A stretch of DNA of 64,000 nucleotides from Streptomyces globisporus (GTDB lineage: Bacteria > Actinomycetota > Actinomycetes > Streptomycetales > Streptomycetaceae). The notes under the pieces are model-generated. The model made no database searches, was not told where the DNA came from, and was given only the letters and a program-made list of their open reading frames with translations. Positions 25,253 through 33,983 of this stretch are shown piece by piece. A program made the translations under genes and the position numbers. The stretch spans positions 1 through 64,000 of the forward strand of contig BMTG01000010.1 in NCBI GenBank assembly GCA_014649555.1. Direction: 5' to 3'. Each line of letters starts with the position of its first letter. Positions within the stretch are counted from its first letter, which is position 1.

Positions 25253-26515
25253 GTGAACTCGACCAATCGCACCGTGGTCGTCACCGGTATCGGCGCAACC
25301 ACTCCGCTGGGTGGCGACTCCGCATCGACCTGGGAAGGTCTGATGGCCGGCCGGTCCGGCGTCAAGCCTCTCGAAGGCGAGCGCTTCGCCGAACTGCCCG
25401 TCCGGATCGCCGCCCTCGCGGCCGTCGACCCGGGCGACGTCCTTCCCCGCCCGCTGGCCCGCAAGCTGGACCGCTCGGCGCAGTTCGCGCTGATCGCGGC
25501 CCGCGAGGCGTGGGCGGACGCGGGCTTCACCGCCAAGGCCGGCGAGGACGAGTCCATCGCCCCGGAGCGCCTCGGCTCGGTCATCGCCTCCGGTATCGGC
25601 GGCGTGATCACCCTGCTCGACCAGTACGACGTGCTGAAGGAGAAGGGCGTACGCCGCGTCTCCCCGCACACCGTGCCCATGCTCATGCCCAACGGCCCGG
25701 CGGCCAACGTCGGCCTGGAGGTCAACGCCCAGGCCGGTGTCCACACCCCCGTCTCGGCCTGCGCGTCCGGCGCGGAGGCCATCGGGTACGCCGTCGAGAT
25801 GATCCGTACCGGCCGCGCCGACGTCGTCGTCGCCGGTGGTACCGAGGCGGCGATCCACCCGCTGCCGATCGCCGCGTTCGCCAACATGATGGCGATGTCC
25901 AAGAACAACGACGAGCCCCAGAAGGCCTCGCGTCCGTACGACACCGGCCGGGACGGCTTCGTCCTCGGCGAGGGTGCGGGCGTCGTCATCCTGGAGTCCG
26001 CCGAGCACGCCGCGAAGCGTGGCGCGAAGGTCTACTGCGAGGTGCTGGGCCAGGGTCTGTCGGCCGACGCCCACCACATCGCGCAGCCCGAGCCCACCGG
26101 GCGGGGCATCGCGGCCGCGATGCAGAACCTGCTGGACTCCAGCGACCTCAAGCCGTCCGAGGTGGTCCACCTCAACGCGCACGCCACGTCGACGCCGCAG
26201 GGTGACATCGCGGAGATCAAGGCGCTGCGGAAGGTGCTGGGCGACGACCTGGACCATGTCGCGATCTCCGCGACGAAGTCGATGACGGGTCATCTGCTGG
26301 GTGGCGCGGGCGGTATCGAGACGGTGGCCACCGTGCTCGCGCTGCACCACCGCACGGCACCGCCGACCATCAACGTCGACGATCTCGACGAGGCGGTCGA
26401 GGCGGACGTCGTGCGCGGTGAGCCCAGGGCGCTGCCCGAGGGGCCGATCGCGGCGATCAACAACTCGTTCGGGTTCGGCGGGCACAACGTGGTGCTGGCG
26501 TTCCGGTCCGTCTGA
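25253..26515 (+). CDS. fabF: Beta-ketoacyl-ACP synthase II FabF
   Basis: 420 aa from a GTG with GTGGAGAAG upstream. It elongates acyl-ACP with malonyl-ACP. The KAS triad is readable: C170 in VSACASG, His in HLNAHATSTPQGD, and His in KSMTGHLLGGAGG. The C-terminal NNSFGFGGHN motif is intact. Last gene of the fab operon, followed by a strong hairpin. Confidence 0.96.
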   Translation: MNSTNRTVVVTGIGATTPLGGDSASTWEGLMAGRSGVKPLEGERFAELPVRIAALAAVDPGDVLPRPLARKLDRSAQFALIAAREAWADAGFTAKAGEDESIAPERLGSVIASGIGGVITLLDQYDVLKEKGVRRVSPHTVPMLMPNGPAANVGLEVNAQAGVHTPVSACASGAEAIGYAVEMIRTGRADVVVAGGTEAAIHPLPIAAFANMMAMSKNNDEPQKASRPYDTGRDGFVLGEGAGVVILESAEHAAKRGAKVYCEVLGQGLSADAHHIAQPEPTGRGIAAAMQNLLDSSDLKPSEVVHLNAHATSTPQGDIAEIKALRKVLGDDLDHVAISATKSMTGHLLGGAGGIETVATVLALHHRTAPPTINVDDLDEAVEADVVRGEPRALPEGPIAAINNSFGFGGHNVVLAFRSV

Positions 26516-26527
26516 CGCTCTACGCAG

Positions 26528-26563
26528 TGAAGCCCGCTTCCCGGGTCCGGGAGGCGGGCTTCA
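26528..26563 (+). terminator. Terminator of the fab operon
   Basis: TGAAGCCCGC (26528-26537) pairs with GCGGGCTTCA (26554-26563); the inner CCCGG/CCGGG extends the stem. A T-containing stretch (TCGTTCTTC) follows. It lies 13 bp after the fabF stop. Confidence 0.8.
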
Positions 26564-26569
26564 TCGTTC

Positions 26570-26622
26570 TTCGGGGCTCTGCCCCGGACCCCGCTCCTCA
26601 ATCGCCGGAGGGGCTTGATCGG
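26570..26622. repeat. Dispersed Streptomyces-type intergenic repeat
   Basis: A GGGGCTCTGCCCCGGACC stretch is followed by CTCAATCGCCGGAGGGGCTT. From memory, very similar sequences recur between genes in many Streptomyces genomes. It sits between the convergent fabF and DUF3145 genes and contains a GGGGC/GCCCC hairpin. Confidence 0.5.
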
Positions 26623-26623
26623 G

Positions 26624-27118
26624 CTACACCACCTGGTGCAGCCAGCGGACCGGCGCGCCCTCGCCCGCGTGGCGGAAGGTCTCCAGCTCGTCGTCCCACG
26701 GCTTGCCGAGCAGGGAGGCGATCTCGGCCTCCAGGTCGCTCTCGCCGCGCACCGACCGCGCCAGCGCGGCGCGCAGCCGGTCCTCGGGGACCAGGATGTC
26801 GCCGTGCATGCCGGTGACGGCGTGGAAGATGCCGAGGCCGGGGGTGGAGCTGTAGCGCTCGCCCTCGGCGGTGGGGCACGGCTCGGCGGTCACCTCGAAG
26901 CGCAGCAGGTCCCAGCCGCGCAGGGCGGAGGCGAGCTGCGAGGCGGTGCCTGCGCGGCCCTTCCAGGAGAATTCGGACCGCCAGGTGCCGGGCGCGGCCG
27001 GCTGTCTGATCCAGTCCAGCTGGACCCGCACACCGAGGACGCCCGCCACTGCCCACTCGACGTGTGGGCACAGCGCGCGCGGTGCGGAGTGTACGTACAG
27101 GACTCCACGTGTCGTCAC
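26624..27118 (-). CDS. DUF3145 domain protein (164 aa)
   Basis: It begins at a GTG with GGGAGG 5 bp upstream. The opening (TRGVLYVHSAPRALCPHVEWAV) and the middle (GTWRSEFSWKGRAGTASQLAS) match the DUF3145 family of actinobacteria, which usually sits next to fabF. It has no signal peptide or membrane segment. The role is unknown, and the conserved linkage suggests a part in fatty-acid metabolism or its control. Confidence 0.85.
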   Translation of the reverse strand: MTTRGVLYVHSAPRALCPHVEWAVAGVLGVRVQLDWIRQPAAPGTWRSEFSWKGRAGTASQLASALRGWDLLRFEVTAEPCPTAEGERYSSTPGLGIFHAVTGMHGDILVPEDRLRAALARSVRGESDLEAEIASLLGKPWDDELETFRHAGEGAPVRWLHQVV

Positions 27119-27491
27119 CGGAACCTCCCGTGTGGGACGAGGTACGCCTTCCCCAGCGGCCTCGCGTCCGTACCGCCTCTTTCCGGCCAGAGCCCGAGGT
27201 TGTCATCAGTAAACAGCATCGGGAGTTAATCTCCTGAAAAGGGACAGCATGTGACGTGACGTAATGTACCGGAGCCGTCCGTGTGTGCGCGGGCGGGCGG
27301 AACGCCACTGGTTCGACGGGGAAAAGCTACCGTGCGCCGGGGCCGTCCGTGTGACGTACCGTCGGTCTCAGGCCCCTGATTCGCCGGGTTTCACCCGGCA
27401 GGGCGCGCACGGCCCCGACCTGGGGATCTTGCGCTTGCCAGGGGCATGTCCAGAGGCATACGCCACAGGTTGACCGGAGGGGATCCGACCG
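27119..27491. other. Divergent gap between DUF3145 and SGNH hydrolase genes
   Basis: These 373 bp show no gene. A GGAG-TTAAT-CTCC palindrome lies at 27222-27234, near the expected DUF3145 promoter. A perfect GCCGGGT-TTC-ACCCGGC hairpin lies at 27383-27399, possibly in the leader of the hydrolase gene. The block GCCGTCCGTGTG occurs twice (about 27270 and 27345). Confidence 0.5.
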
Positions 27492-28421
27492 ATGCCGGAG
27501 CGTGCGACACGCCCACGAATGCGTACCGCTGCCGCCGCGCTGACGGCGCTCTCGTCTCTCGGCGTCGCCGCGCTGGCCGGATGCTCCGGCGGCGGCTCGG
27601 AGGGCGGCGTGTCGCAGAACGCGCCGGCCGCCTCGCGCAGTGCCTCGCCGTCCCCCTCATCCACCCCGGACTGGAATCCCCGGCCCGGCTCGATCGCGGC
27701 GGTCGGGGACTCGATCACCCGGGGCTTCGACGCCTGCTCGGTGCTGGCCGACTGCCCCGATGTGTCGTGGGCGACCGGCACGGACGACACGGTGCGCAGT
27801 CTCGCGGTCCGGCTGCTCGGCCCGTCGAAGGCGGCGGACCGGAGCTGGAACCTCGCGGTGTCGGGGTCGCGGATGGTGCAGCTGCCCGAGCAGATGGCGC
27901 GGGCGGCGAAGGAGCGGCCGGAGCTGGTGACGGTGATGACGGGTGCGAACGACGCGTGCCGGGACTCGGTGCGGCTGATGACGCCGGTGGCGGACTTCCG
28001 GGCGTCGTTCGAGGCGTCGATGCGGCAGCTGCGGGCCGGGGCGCCGAAGGCGCAGGTGTACGTCTCCAGCGTGCCGGATCTGAAGCGGCTCTGGTCGACG
28101 GGGCGGGTGAACGAGCTGGGCAAGAAGATCTGGGACCTCGGGATCTGTCAGTCGATGCTGGCCGACGCGGATGACCTCGGGCCCGCCGCCGTGGCCCGGC
28201 GGGACGCGGTGCAGGACCGGGTGGTGGCGTTCAACGAGGTGCTGCGGGACGTGTGTGCGAAGGATCGTCACTGCCGTTACGACGGCGGGGCGGTGTTCGA
28301 CTTCCGCTTCACCGGGGCGCAGCTCAGCCCGTGGGACTGGTTCCACCCGAGCCGCGACGGCCAGGCCCGGCTGGCGGAGATCGCCTACCGCAACGTCACG
28401 GCCGCGGAGCCGCCCGCGTAG
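27492..28421 (+). CDS. SGNH/GDSL hydrolase lipoprotein
   Basis: 309 aa. An N-terminal lipoprotein signal ends in the lipobox LAGC near residue 33, followed by a Gly/Ser-rich linker. The SGNH blocks are visible: block I AVGDSITRGFD with the catalytic Ser, block III TGANDAC with Asn, and the catalytic Asp/His pair in SPWDWFHPSRDG. Cys residues suggest disulfides outside the cell. It is probably a cell-surface esterase or lipase of the Streptomyces SGNH type; the substrate is unknown. Confidence 0.86.
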   Translation: MPERATRPRMRTAAAALTALSSLGVAALAGCSGGGSEGGVSQNAPAASRSASPSPSSTPDWNPRPGSIAAVGDSITRGFDACSVLADCPDVSWATGTDDTVRSLAVRLLGPSKAADRSWNLAVSGSRMVQLPEQMARAAKERPELVTVMTGANDACRDSVRLMTPVADFRASFEASMRQLRAGAPKAQVYVSSVPDLKRLWSTGRVNELGKKIWDLGICQSMLADADDLGPAAVARRDAVQDRVVAFNEVLRDVCAKDRHCRYDGGAVFDFRFTGAQLSPWDWFHPSRDGQARLAEIAYRNVTAAEPPA

Positions 28422-28426
28422 GGTCG

Positions 28427-29446
28427 ATGACCATGACCAGCGGCGCGGAGACGGACACGGCGGTACAGGCGGAGGACTTCGGCGCGCTCGCGGACGGGAC
28501 GCCCGTGCGCCGGTGGACGCTGGAGCGGGACGGGGCCCGGGTGCGGATCCTGACGTACGGCGCGATCGTGCAGTCGGTGGAGACGCCGGGCCGGGACGGC
28601 TCCCGGGCCCCGGTGGCGCTGGGGCTGCCGGATGTCGCCGGATACGAGAAGTTCCCCGGCCCCTACTTCGGCGCGGTCGTCGGGCGGTACGCGAACCGGA
28701 TCGGGGGCGCCTCGTTCGTGCTGGACGGGCGTACGCACCGGCTGACGGCCAACGAGGGCGACACCCATCTGCACGGCGGGGCCAGGGGCTTCGACAAGCG
28801 GGTGTGGGACGCTGCGGCGGTGCCGGGCGGGGTGCGGATGTCCCTGGTCTCGGCGGACGGGGACGAGGGGTATCCGGGGCGGCTCGACTTCTCGGTGACG
28901 TACACCCTGGGGCAGGGCGGGGCGCTGGTGCTCGATTACCGGGCGGTGACCGACGCGCCGACCGTGCTGAACCCGACCAGCCATCTGTACTGGAACCTGG
29001 CGGGCGCGGACAGCGGGAGCGCGCTGGGGCAGCAGCTGCGGATCGCGGCGGGACACTTCACCCCGGTGGACGGGGCGTCGGTGCCGACCGGTGAGGTGGC
29101 GCCGGTGGCCGGGACCCGGTTCGACTTCCGGGAGACGCGGGCGGTGGGCGCGGGGTACGACCAGAACCTGGTGCTGGAGGAGGGCGCCCGGGGTGGCGAC
29201 GCCGTCGCCGCCGAGCTGTACGACGCCTGGTCCGGGCGGGTGCTGACCGTACGGACCACCGAGCCGGGGCTCCAGCTGTACACGGCCGACCACTTCGACG
29301 GGCGGCCGTTCGGTCCGTGTGCCGGGATCGCGCTGGAGACCCAGCACTTCCCGGACTCGCCGAACCGGCCGGAGTTCCCGTCGACGGTCCTCCGGCCGGG
29401 CGAGGAGTTCGCCTCGCGCACCGTGTACGCGTTCTCGGTGCGCTGA
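28427..29446 (+). CDS. galM: Aldose 1-epimerase GalM
   Basis: 339 aa from ATG (a second ATG two codons on), only 5 bp after the SGNH gene, so probably cotranscribed. It interconverts alpha and beta anomers of glucose or galactose. Typical sites are visible: substrate-binding Arg and Asn in GRYANRIGGA, His in GDTHLHGGARGFDK, His in NPTSHLYWNL, and the catalytic Glu in IALETQHFPDSPN. There is no signal peptide, so it is cytosolic. Confidence 0.92.
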   Translation: MTMTSGAETDTAVQAEDFGALADGTPVRRWTLERDGARVRILTYGAIVQSVETPGRDGSRAPVALGLPDVAGYEKFPGPYFGAVVGRYANRIGGASFVLDGRTHRLTANEGDTHLHGGARGFDKRVWDAAAVPGGVRMSLVSADGDEGYPGRLDFSVTYTLGQGGALVLDYRAVTDAPTVLNPTSHLYWNLAGADSGSALGQQLRIAAGHFTPVDGASVPTGEVAPVAGTRFDFRETRAVGAGYDQNLVLEEGARGGDAVAAELYDAWSGRVLTVRTTEPGLQLYTADHFDGRPFGPCAGIALETQHFPDSPNRPEFPSTVLRPGEEFASRTVYAFSVR

Positions 29447-29470
29447 GACGCTCCTTGTACGGTGCTCCGC

Positions 29471-30079
29471 TCAGCGGGCCAGCCCCAGGGTGACGCCGAG
29501 GCCGACCAGGACCGAGCCGATTCCGCGGTTCAGGGCCTTCTGGCGGCGCAGCATCGCACCGCGCAGCCGGGAGTGCGAGAAGAACAGCGCGACCAGGGCG
29601 AACCAGCCGAGGTGGGCGGCGGACATGAACAGGCCGTACCCCGCCTGCTGCCAGAGCGCGGTGTCGGGGCCGACGACCTGGGTGAAGGTCGCGACGACGA
29701 ACAGGGTCGTCTTCGGGTTGAGCGCGTTGGTCAGGAAGCCGCTGCGCAGCGCCCCGAACGGGGAGAGCCCGGGCCGGTCCGACAGGTCGACGTCGAGGTC
29801 GGCGCGGGCCAGGAAGGTGCGCACCCCGATGTAGATCAGATAGGCGGCGCCGGCCAGCTTGACCGCGGTGAACAGGGCGGTCGAGGAGGCGATGAGCAGC
29901 CCGACGCCGAGCATCGTGTACGTGACGTGGACCAGGACGCCCGCGGCGACCCCGGCGGCCGCGAGGACGCCGGTGGTGCGCCCGTACAGATAGCTGTTGC
30001 GGACGACCATGGCGAAGTCGGCGCCCGGCGAGACGACCGCGAGGACGGTGATGGCGGCGACCGCCAGCAGCTCGGTCAT
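29471..30079 (-). CDS. LysE/RhtB-family amino-acid exporter
   Basis: 202 aa with about six transmembrane helices. The N-terminus carries the family signature VSPGADFAMVVRNS and the mid-section GSGFLTNALNPK-like motif (RSGFLTNALNPKTTLF). The ATG overlaps the TGA of the upstream EI24 gene (ATGA), so the two are coupled; an in-frame GTG three codons earlier is less likely. It probably exports an amino acid or homoserine-lactone-like compound. Confidence 0.88.
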   Translation of the reverse strand: MTELLAVAAITVLAVVSPGADFAMVVRNSYLYGRTTGVLAAAGVAAGVLVHVTYTMLGVGLLIASSTALFTAVKLAGAAYLIYIGVRTFLARADLDVDLSDRPGLSPFGALRSGFLTNALNPKTTLFVVATFTQVVGPDTALWQQAGYGLFMSAAHLGWFALVALFFSHSRLRGAMLRRQKALNRGIGSVLVGLGVTLGLAR

Positions 30080-30888
30080 GCGGACCACGCCCGGGGGGCC
30101 GGAGGAACGTCACCGCCGGCCGCGGTGGCGGGCCGGGGCTCGGTGTCCGGGTCCGGGTCGACCAGGTCGCGGGCGAGCAGGGTGGCCCCGGCGACGGCTC
30201 CCGGCATCAGGAACACCGCGACGACCGGGATCAGGAAGGCGAGGACCAGCGGGACGCCGAAGCCGAGCGCCAGCAGCCGGCGGCCGCGGAGCAGGACGAG
30301 GCGGTCCTTGAGGACCATGCCCCGGCGCTGGAGGGCGACGGCGGTCAGCTCCTCGGCCAGGAAGAAGCCGGAGACGCAGAAGCCGATCGCGGGGACCACG
30401 GTCTGCCCGACGACGGGGATGAAACCGCAGGCGAAGAGGATGATCCCGTACAGGGCGACGCGCAGCAGGATGCGTACGGAGTCACGGGCGGAGATCCACA
30501 GTTCCCGCCAGAGCGGCAGTCCGGACTCGGGGACCTCGCCGCCCTCGCTGCGGTCGACCTCCTCGGAGAGGGACTCGTAGAAGGGCTGGCCGACCAGGAG
30601 GGTCACGGCGGTGAAGGTGATGACCGCGAGGAACAGGCCGAAGACGAAGACGAGCGCGGTCAGCCCGGTGCGCAGCAGTCCCTGCCAGGGGGAGGACCAG
30701 TCGTCGGCGAACGGGGTCGCCCAGCCGACGAGGTCGTCGGCCCCGTAGCCGAGTCCGATCAGCGCTCCGGCGTAGACGACGAGGGTGACGAGTCCGGGCA
30801 GCAGCCCGAAGCCGAACCATCGTCCGTGCTGGGCAACCCAGCGTTGCCCCTTCATCAAGTAACCGAAACCCGCCCCGAGATCACTCAT
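30076..30888 (-). CDS. EI24/CysZ-family membrane protein
   Basis: 270 aa with about four to six transmembrane helices. The EI24 family pattern is clear: GFGYLMKGQRWVAQHGRW at the start, then LVGQPFYESLSEEVDR in the cytoplasmic loop. Relatives include CysZ sulfate channels, but most actinobacterial members are uncharacterised. Translationally coupled to the LysE-type exporter downstream. Confidence 0.82.
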   Translation of the reverse strand: MSDLGAGFGYLMKGQRWVAQHGRWFGFGLLPGLVTLVVYAGALIGLGYGADDLVGWATPFADDWSSPWQGLLRTGLTALVFVFGLFLAVITFTAVTLLVGQPFYESLSEEVDRSEGGEVPESGLPLWRELWISARDSVRILLRVALYGIILFACGFIPVVGQTVVPAIGFCVSGFFLAEELTAVALQRRGMVLKDRLVLLRGRRLLALGFGVPLVLAFLIPVVAVFLMPGAVAGATLLARDLVDPDPDTEPRPATAAGGDVPPAPRAWSA

Positions 30889-30918
30889 GGGCGTCAGCGT
30901 ACGGCGTGCGGAAAAGCG

Positions 30919-30955
30919 GCGAGGACCGCACCCCGGAGCGGGGTGCGGTCCTCGC
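30919..30955 (-). terminator. Strong terminator of the ohr gene
   Basis: A perfect 17-bp stem (30919-30935 with 30939-30955) and a 3-nt loop lie about 20 bp after the ohr stop. It also separates ohr from the EI24 gene on the same strand. Confidence 0.8.
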
Positions 30956-30973
30956 GTGCGGTGCGGTGTCCGG

Positions 30974-31402
30974 TCAGGCGACCGAGAGCTCGACCTTGAT
31001 GTTGCCGCGGGTGGCGTTCGAGTACGGGCAGACCTGGTGGGCCTTCTCGATGAGCGCCTGCGCGGTGGCGGCGTCGACGTTCGGGATGGAGGCGCTGATC
31101 GCGACCTCCAGACCGAAGCCGCCGGCCTCGGTCTTGCCGATGGAGACCGAGGCGGTCACCGTCGAGCCGGAGATGTCGGCCTTCTCCTGGCGGGCGACGA
31201 CGCCCAGCGCGCCCTGGAAGCAGGCGCTGTAGCCCGCCGCGAAGAGCTGCTCGGGGTTGGTGCCCGCGCCGCTGCCGCCCATGGCCTTCGGCGGGTTCAC
31301 GACGACGTCGAGCTGACCGTCGTCGGAGGAGACCCGGCCGTCGCGGCCGTTCTCGGCGGTGGCGACGGCGGTGTAGGCGACGTCGATCTTCTGGATGGTC
31401 AT
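30974..31402 (-). CDS. ohr: Organic hydroperoxide resistance protein Ohr (OsmC fold)
   Basis: 142 aa, the normal Ohr length. The two peroxidatic and resolving Cys residues are present in YSACFQGAL and HQVCPYSN. The N-terminal VAYTAVATAENGRDG is typical of the Ohr subgroup rather than OsmC. It reduces organic hydroperoxides using lipoylated or thiol donors. No OhrR-type regulator gene lies next to it; the nearest MarR gene is across the oxidoreductase gene. Confidence 0.92.
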   Translation of the reverse strand: MTIQKIDVAYTAVATAENGRDGRVSSDDGQLDVVVNPPKAMGGSGAGTNPEQLFAAGYSACFQGALGVVARQEKADISGSTVTASVSIGKTEAGGFGLEVAISASIPNVDAATAQALIEKAHQVCPYSNATRGNIKVELSVA

Positions 31403-31509
31403 GGTGTGACGATTCCTCCGGTTGGTGCGCCGCGACTCGCGCCCACGATCGCGACGGCCTGCGGATGAGCCTAACGCGTGGTCGCGTCCGGCGAACGGCA
31501 GGCGGTGGG

Positions 31510-32529
31510 TCAGGCCAGGGAGACGATCATCTTGCCGGTGTTCTCGCCGCGCAGCAGGCCGACGAAGGCGTCGTACCCGTTCTCGATGCCCTCGACCTCG
31601 GTCTCCTGGTACTTCAGCTCGCCCGAGGCCAGCCAGCCGGCGACCTCCTGGACGAACTGCCCCTGGAGGTGGGCGTGGTCGCCGACGAGCATGCCCTGGA
31701 GACGCAGCCGCTTGCCGATGATGAGCGCCATGTTGCTCGGGCCGGGGGTCGGCTCGGTGGAGTTGTACTGGGCGATCATGCCGCAGATGGTGGCGCGGCC
31801 GTGCAGGTTGAACGAGGAGATCGCGGCTTCGAGGTGCTCGCCGCCGACGTTGTCGAAGTAGACGTCGATGCCGTCGGGGGCGGCCGCCTTGAGCTGGTCG
31901 CGGACCGGCCCGTTCTTGTAGTTGAACGCGGCGTCGAAGCCGTACTCCTCGGTGAGGAGCTTGACCTTCTCGTCGGAGCCGGCGGAGCCGATGACCCGGG
32001 AGGCGCCCTTGAGCTTCGCCAGCTGGCCGACCTGGCTGCCGACGGCGCCGGCCGCGCCGGAGACGAAGACCGCGTCGCCCTCCTTGAAGGAGGCGACCTC
32101 GAACAGGCCCGCGTAGGCGGTGAGCCCGGGCATGCCGAGCACGCCGAGGTAGGCGGAGAGCGGGGCGATCTCGGGGTCGACCTTCACCGCGTGCTTGGCG
32201 GGCAGGTCGGCGATCTCGCGCCAGCCGAGACCGTGCAGGACGTGGTCGCCGACGGCAAAGCCCTCGGCGTTGGAGGCGATGACCTCGCCGACGGCGCCGC
32301 CGTCCATGGGGTGGTCGAGCTTGAAGGGCGGGGTGTAGGACTTCACGTCGTTCATCCGGCCGCGCATGTACGGGTCGACCGAGAAGTACTTGTTGCGGAC
32401 GAGGATGCGGCCTTCGGCCGGAGCGGCCACCGCGGCCTCACGCAGTGCGAAGTCCTCGGCCTTGGGCCAGCCGTGCGGGCGGGCGACGAGGTGCCATTCG
32501 CGGCTGGACGTGGGAAGTGCTGCAGACAT
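31510..32529 (-). CDS. NADP-dependent MDR-family oxidoreductase (CurA/PTGR-like)
   Basis: 339 aa. The N-terminal GroES-like half carries YFSVDPYMRGRM, a hallmark of the prostaglandin reductase/CurA group. The Rossmann half has the nucleotide motif SGAAGAVGSQVGQLAK and DVYFDNVGG. No zinc ligands are visible. It reduces alpha,beta-unsaturated ketones or quinones with NADPH. It diverges from a MarR gene, with two palindromic operator-like sites between, so it is probably the MarR target. Confidence 0.9.
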   Translation of the reverse strand: MSAALPTSSREWHLVARPHGWPKAEDFALREAAVAAPAEGRILVRNKYFSVDPYMRGRMNDVKSYTPPFKLDHPMDGGAVGEVIASNAEGFAVGDHVLHGLGWREIADLPAKHAVKVDPEIAPLSAYLGVLGMPGLTAYAGLFEVASFKEGDAVFVSGAAGAVGSQVGQLAKLKGASRVIGSAGSDEKVKLLTEEYGFDAAFNYKNGPVRDQLKAAAPDGIDVYFDNVGGEHLEAAISSFNLHGRATICGMIAQYNSTEPTPGPSNMALIIGKRLRLQGMLVGDHAHLQGQFVQEVAGWLASGELKYQETEVEGIENGYDAFVGLLRGENTGKMIVSLA

Positions 32530-32597
32530 GGGCTCGGGTTCTCCTCAATGTCCTACGGGGGTGAGCCTCCGCGCCGTACGGGTACGGCACGAAAAGC

Positions 32598-32643
32598 TTC
32601 ATGACATGAAACAACCATGCTCCTGAATATTTCATGATGTCAA
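32598..32643. promoter_or_regulatory. Paired MarR operator candidates between divergent genes
   Basis: TTCATGACATGAA (32598-32610) is a perfect palindrome, and TTCATGATGTCAA (32631-32643) is a close copy. They flank the divergent promoters. Rightward: ATGACA (32601) to GAATAT (32625-32630), 18-bp spacer. Leftward: TTGACA (32643-32638). Both are well placed for repression by the adjacent MarR protein. Confidence 0.7.
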
Positions 32644-32665
32644 GTAAATCGGTACGCTGTCGCCC

Positions 32666-33097
32666 ATGGCCACTCGTACAGACACCCTGACCCTCGAGGT
32701 CGTCGAGCTCATCGGCACCGTCGTGGCGCGCTACCACGAGGAGTACGACCGGGCCGCCGCCGAGCACTCCCTCACGGGCGCGCAGGCACGGGTGCTCGGG
32801 CTGCTCTCGCTGGAGCCCCTGCCGATGCGGAAGATCGCCGTCAGGCTGAAGTGCGAGCCGTCGAACGTCACCGGGATCATCGACCGGCTGGAGACCCGGG
32901 GCCTCGTCGAGCGCCGGCCCGATCCGGCGGACCGCCGGGTGAAGCTGGCCGCCGCGACGGAGAAGGGGCGGCGCACGGCCCGTGAGCTGCGGGACGCGCT
33001 GGACTTCGCCCGGGAGCCGCTGGCCGGGCTCTCCGATGCCGAGCGCACGGTGCTGCGGGATCTGCTGCGCCGGATGCTGGGCGAGGAGACCCCGTAG
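32666..33097 (+). CDS. MarR-family transcriptional regulator
   Basis: 143 aa. The winged helix is readable: LEPLPMRKIAVRLKCEPSNVTGIIDRLETRGLVERRPDPADRR spans the recognition helix and wing. Flanking helices would form the dimer interface. It diverges from the MDR oxidoreductase with two palindromes between, so it probably represses both itself and that gene and responds to an electrophile or phenolic ligand. Confidence 0.92.
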   Translation: MATRTDTLTLEVVELIGTVVARYHEEYDRAAAEHSLTGAQARVLGLLSLEPLPMRKIAVRLKCEPSNVTGIIDRLETRGLVERRPDPADRRVKLAAATEKGRRTARELRDALDFAREPLAGLSDAERTVLRDLLRRMLGEETP

Positions 33098-33106
33098 GCG
33101 TCGCGC

Positions 33107-33859
33107 CTACGTGCACCACCAGAGGAAGCGGGTGCAGGTCGGGGACGGGGTCGGGCTGGGCGTCGGCTCCGCCGGGGGCGGCGGGGGTGCGGGCGCGGTC
33201 GTCGACTGCTGCGGGTCACCCGGGCCCGGCGGGTCGGCGGGCGGACTGTCCGGCGCGTCGGACGGGTCCGTCTCGTCGGGTTCCGGGGAGGCGGTGGGCT
33301 CGTCCGGGGTGGAGGCGTCGGGGCTCGGCGAGCCGGACGGGTCCGGGCTCCCGCTGCGGGCGCCCACCGGTTTCGCGTCCGTGCCGGGGCCCGTGGTCGC
33401 CCCGGCCCGGGAGCCGACGGGGCCGGGGTCGCGGGGTGCGTCGGCGGAGGTCTCCGTGGGCGCGGGCTCGGCCGGGTCGCCCGGCGCATCGCTGACGAAG
33501 TCGGCCGCGGTGTCGTCCTGCCCGGGCTCCAGGGCCAGTTCCGCCAGGCTCAGGGCACCTGCGGCGAGGAGCAGCCCGAGGGCACCGAGCAGCACGGTCC
33601 GGCCGCGTCTGCGGTGGCTGCCGCGGGCCCGCCGCCGGGAGGGGCGGGGCTCACGGGCGGCGTCACGCCGGGCGCCCCTCCGCGTGCGGCGCGGGGCGTC
33701 GGTCTCGTCGGCCAGGGCGGCCGTCCCGTACGGCTCGTCCGGGGCGGGGCCGGCGGCCGCGGGCATCGCGTAAGGGCCCAGCGCCTCGGCGGGCGTACCG
33801 CACCCGGCGCAGGCCAGGGCTCCGTTGAGATGCCGTCGGCACGGGTGGCAGTAATCCAT
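33107..33859 (-). CDS. SCO2400-type zinc-ribbon membrane protein
   Basis: 250 aa. The N-terminus is a short zinc ribbon (CHPC at the start, then CAGC). A basic Arg-rich stretch leads to one transmembrane helix near residues 88-106 (TVLLGALGLLLAAGALSL). The outer part is a long Pro/Ser/Thr/Glu/Asp-rich linker ending in TCTRFLWWCT, which has two Cys that may pair. The layout matches the SCO2400 family of Streptomyces. The role is unknown; the zinc ribbon would be cytoplasmic and the linker may span the wall. Confidence 0.75.
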   Translation of the reverse strand: MDYCHPCRRHLNGALACAGCGTPAEALGPYAMPAAAGPAPDEPYGTAALADETDAPRRTRRGARRDAAREPRPSRRRARGSHRRRGRTVLLGALGLLLAAGALSLAELALEPGQDDTAADFVSDAPGDPAEPAPTETSADAPRDPGPVGSRAGATTGPGTDAKPVGARSGSPDPSGSPSPDASTPDEPTASPEPDETDPSDAPDSPPADPPGPGDPQQSTTAPAPPPPPAEPTPSPTPSPTCTRFLWWCT

Positions 33860-33983
33860 GGCGCCCGCAGGTTAGGCGCGCGCGGAACAGCCGGGGAAGC
33901 CGCCCAGGTGAGGATTGTGTGAGGAAGCCAGGATTCCGGGGACGGCCGGTCCGATACGCCTGACACGCGGGAGGATGGGCGGC

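Noticed and set aside
22831..25989. A 1052-residue leftward open frame over the fab genes
   Set aside because: Antisense to fabD, fabH, acpP and fabF, all of which have complete active sites.
32666..33097. The MarR gene considered as the OhrR partner of ohr
   Set aside because: It is 1.2 kb away and diverges from the MDR oxidoreductase, with its operators in that gap; it lacks an obvious N-terminal reactive Cys of OhrR.
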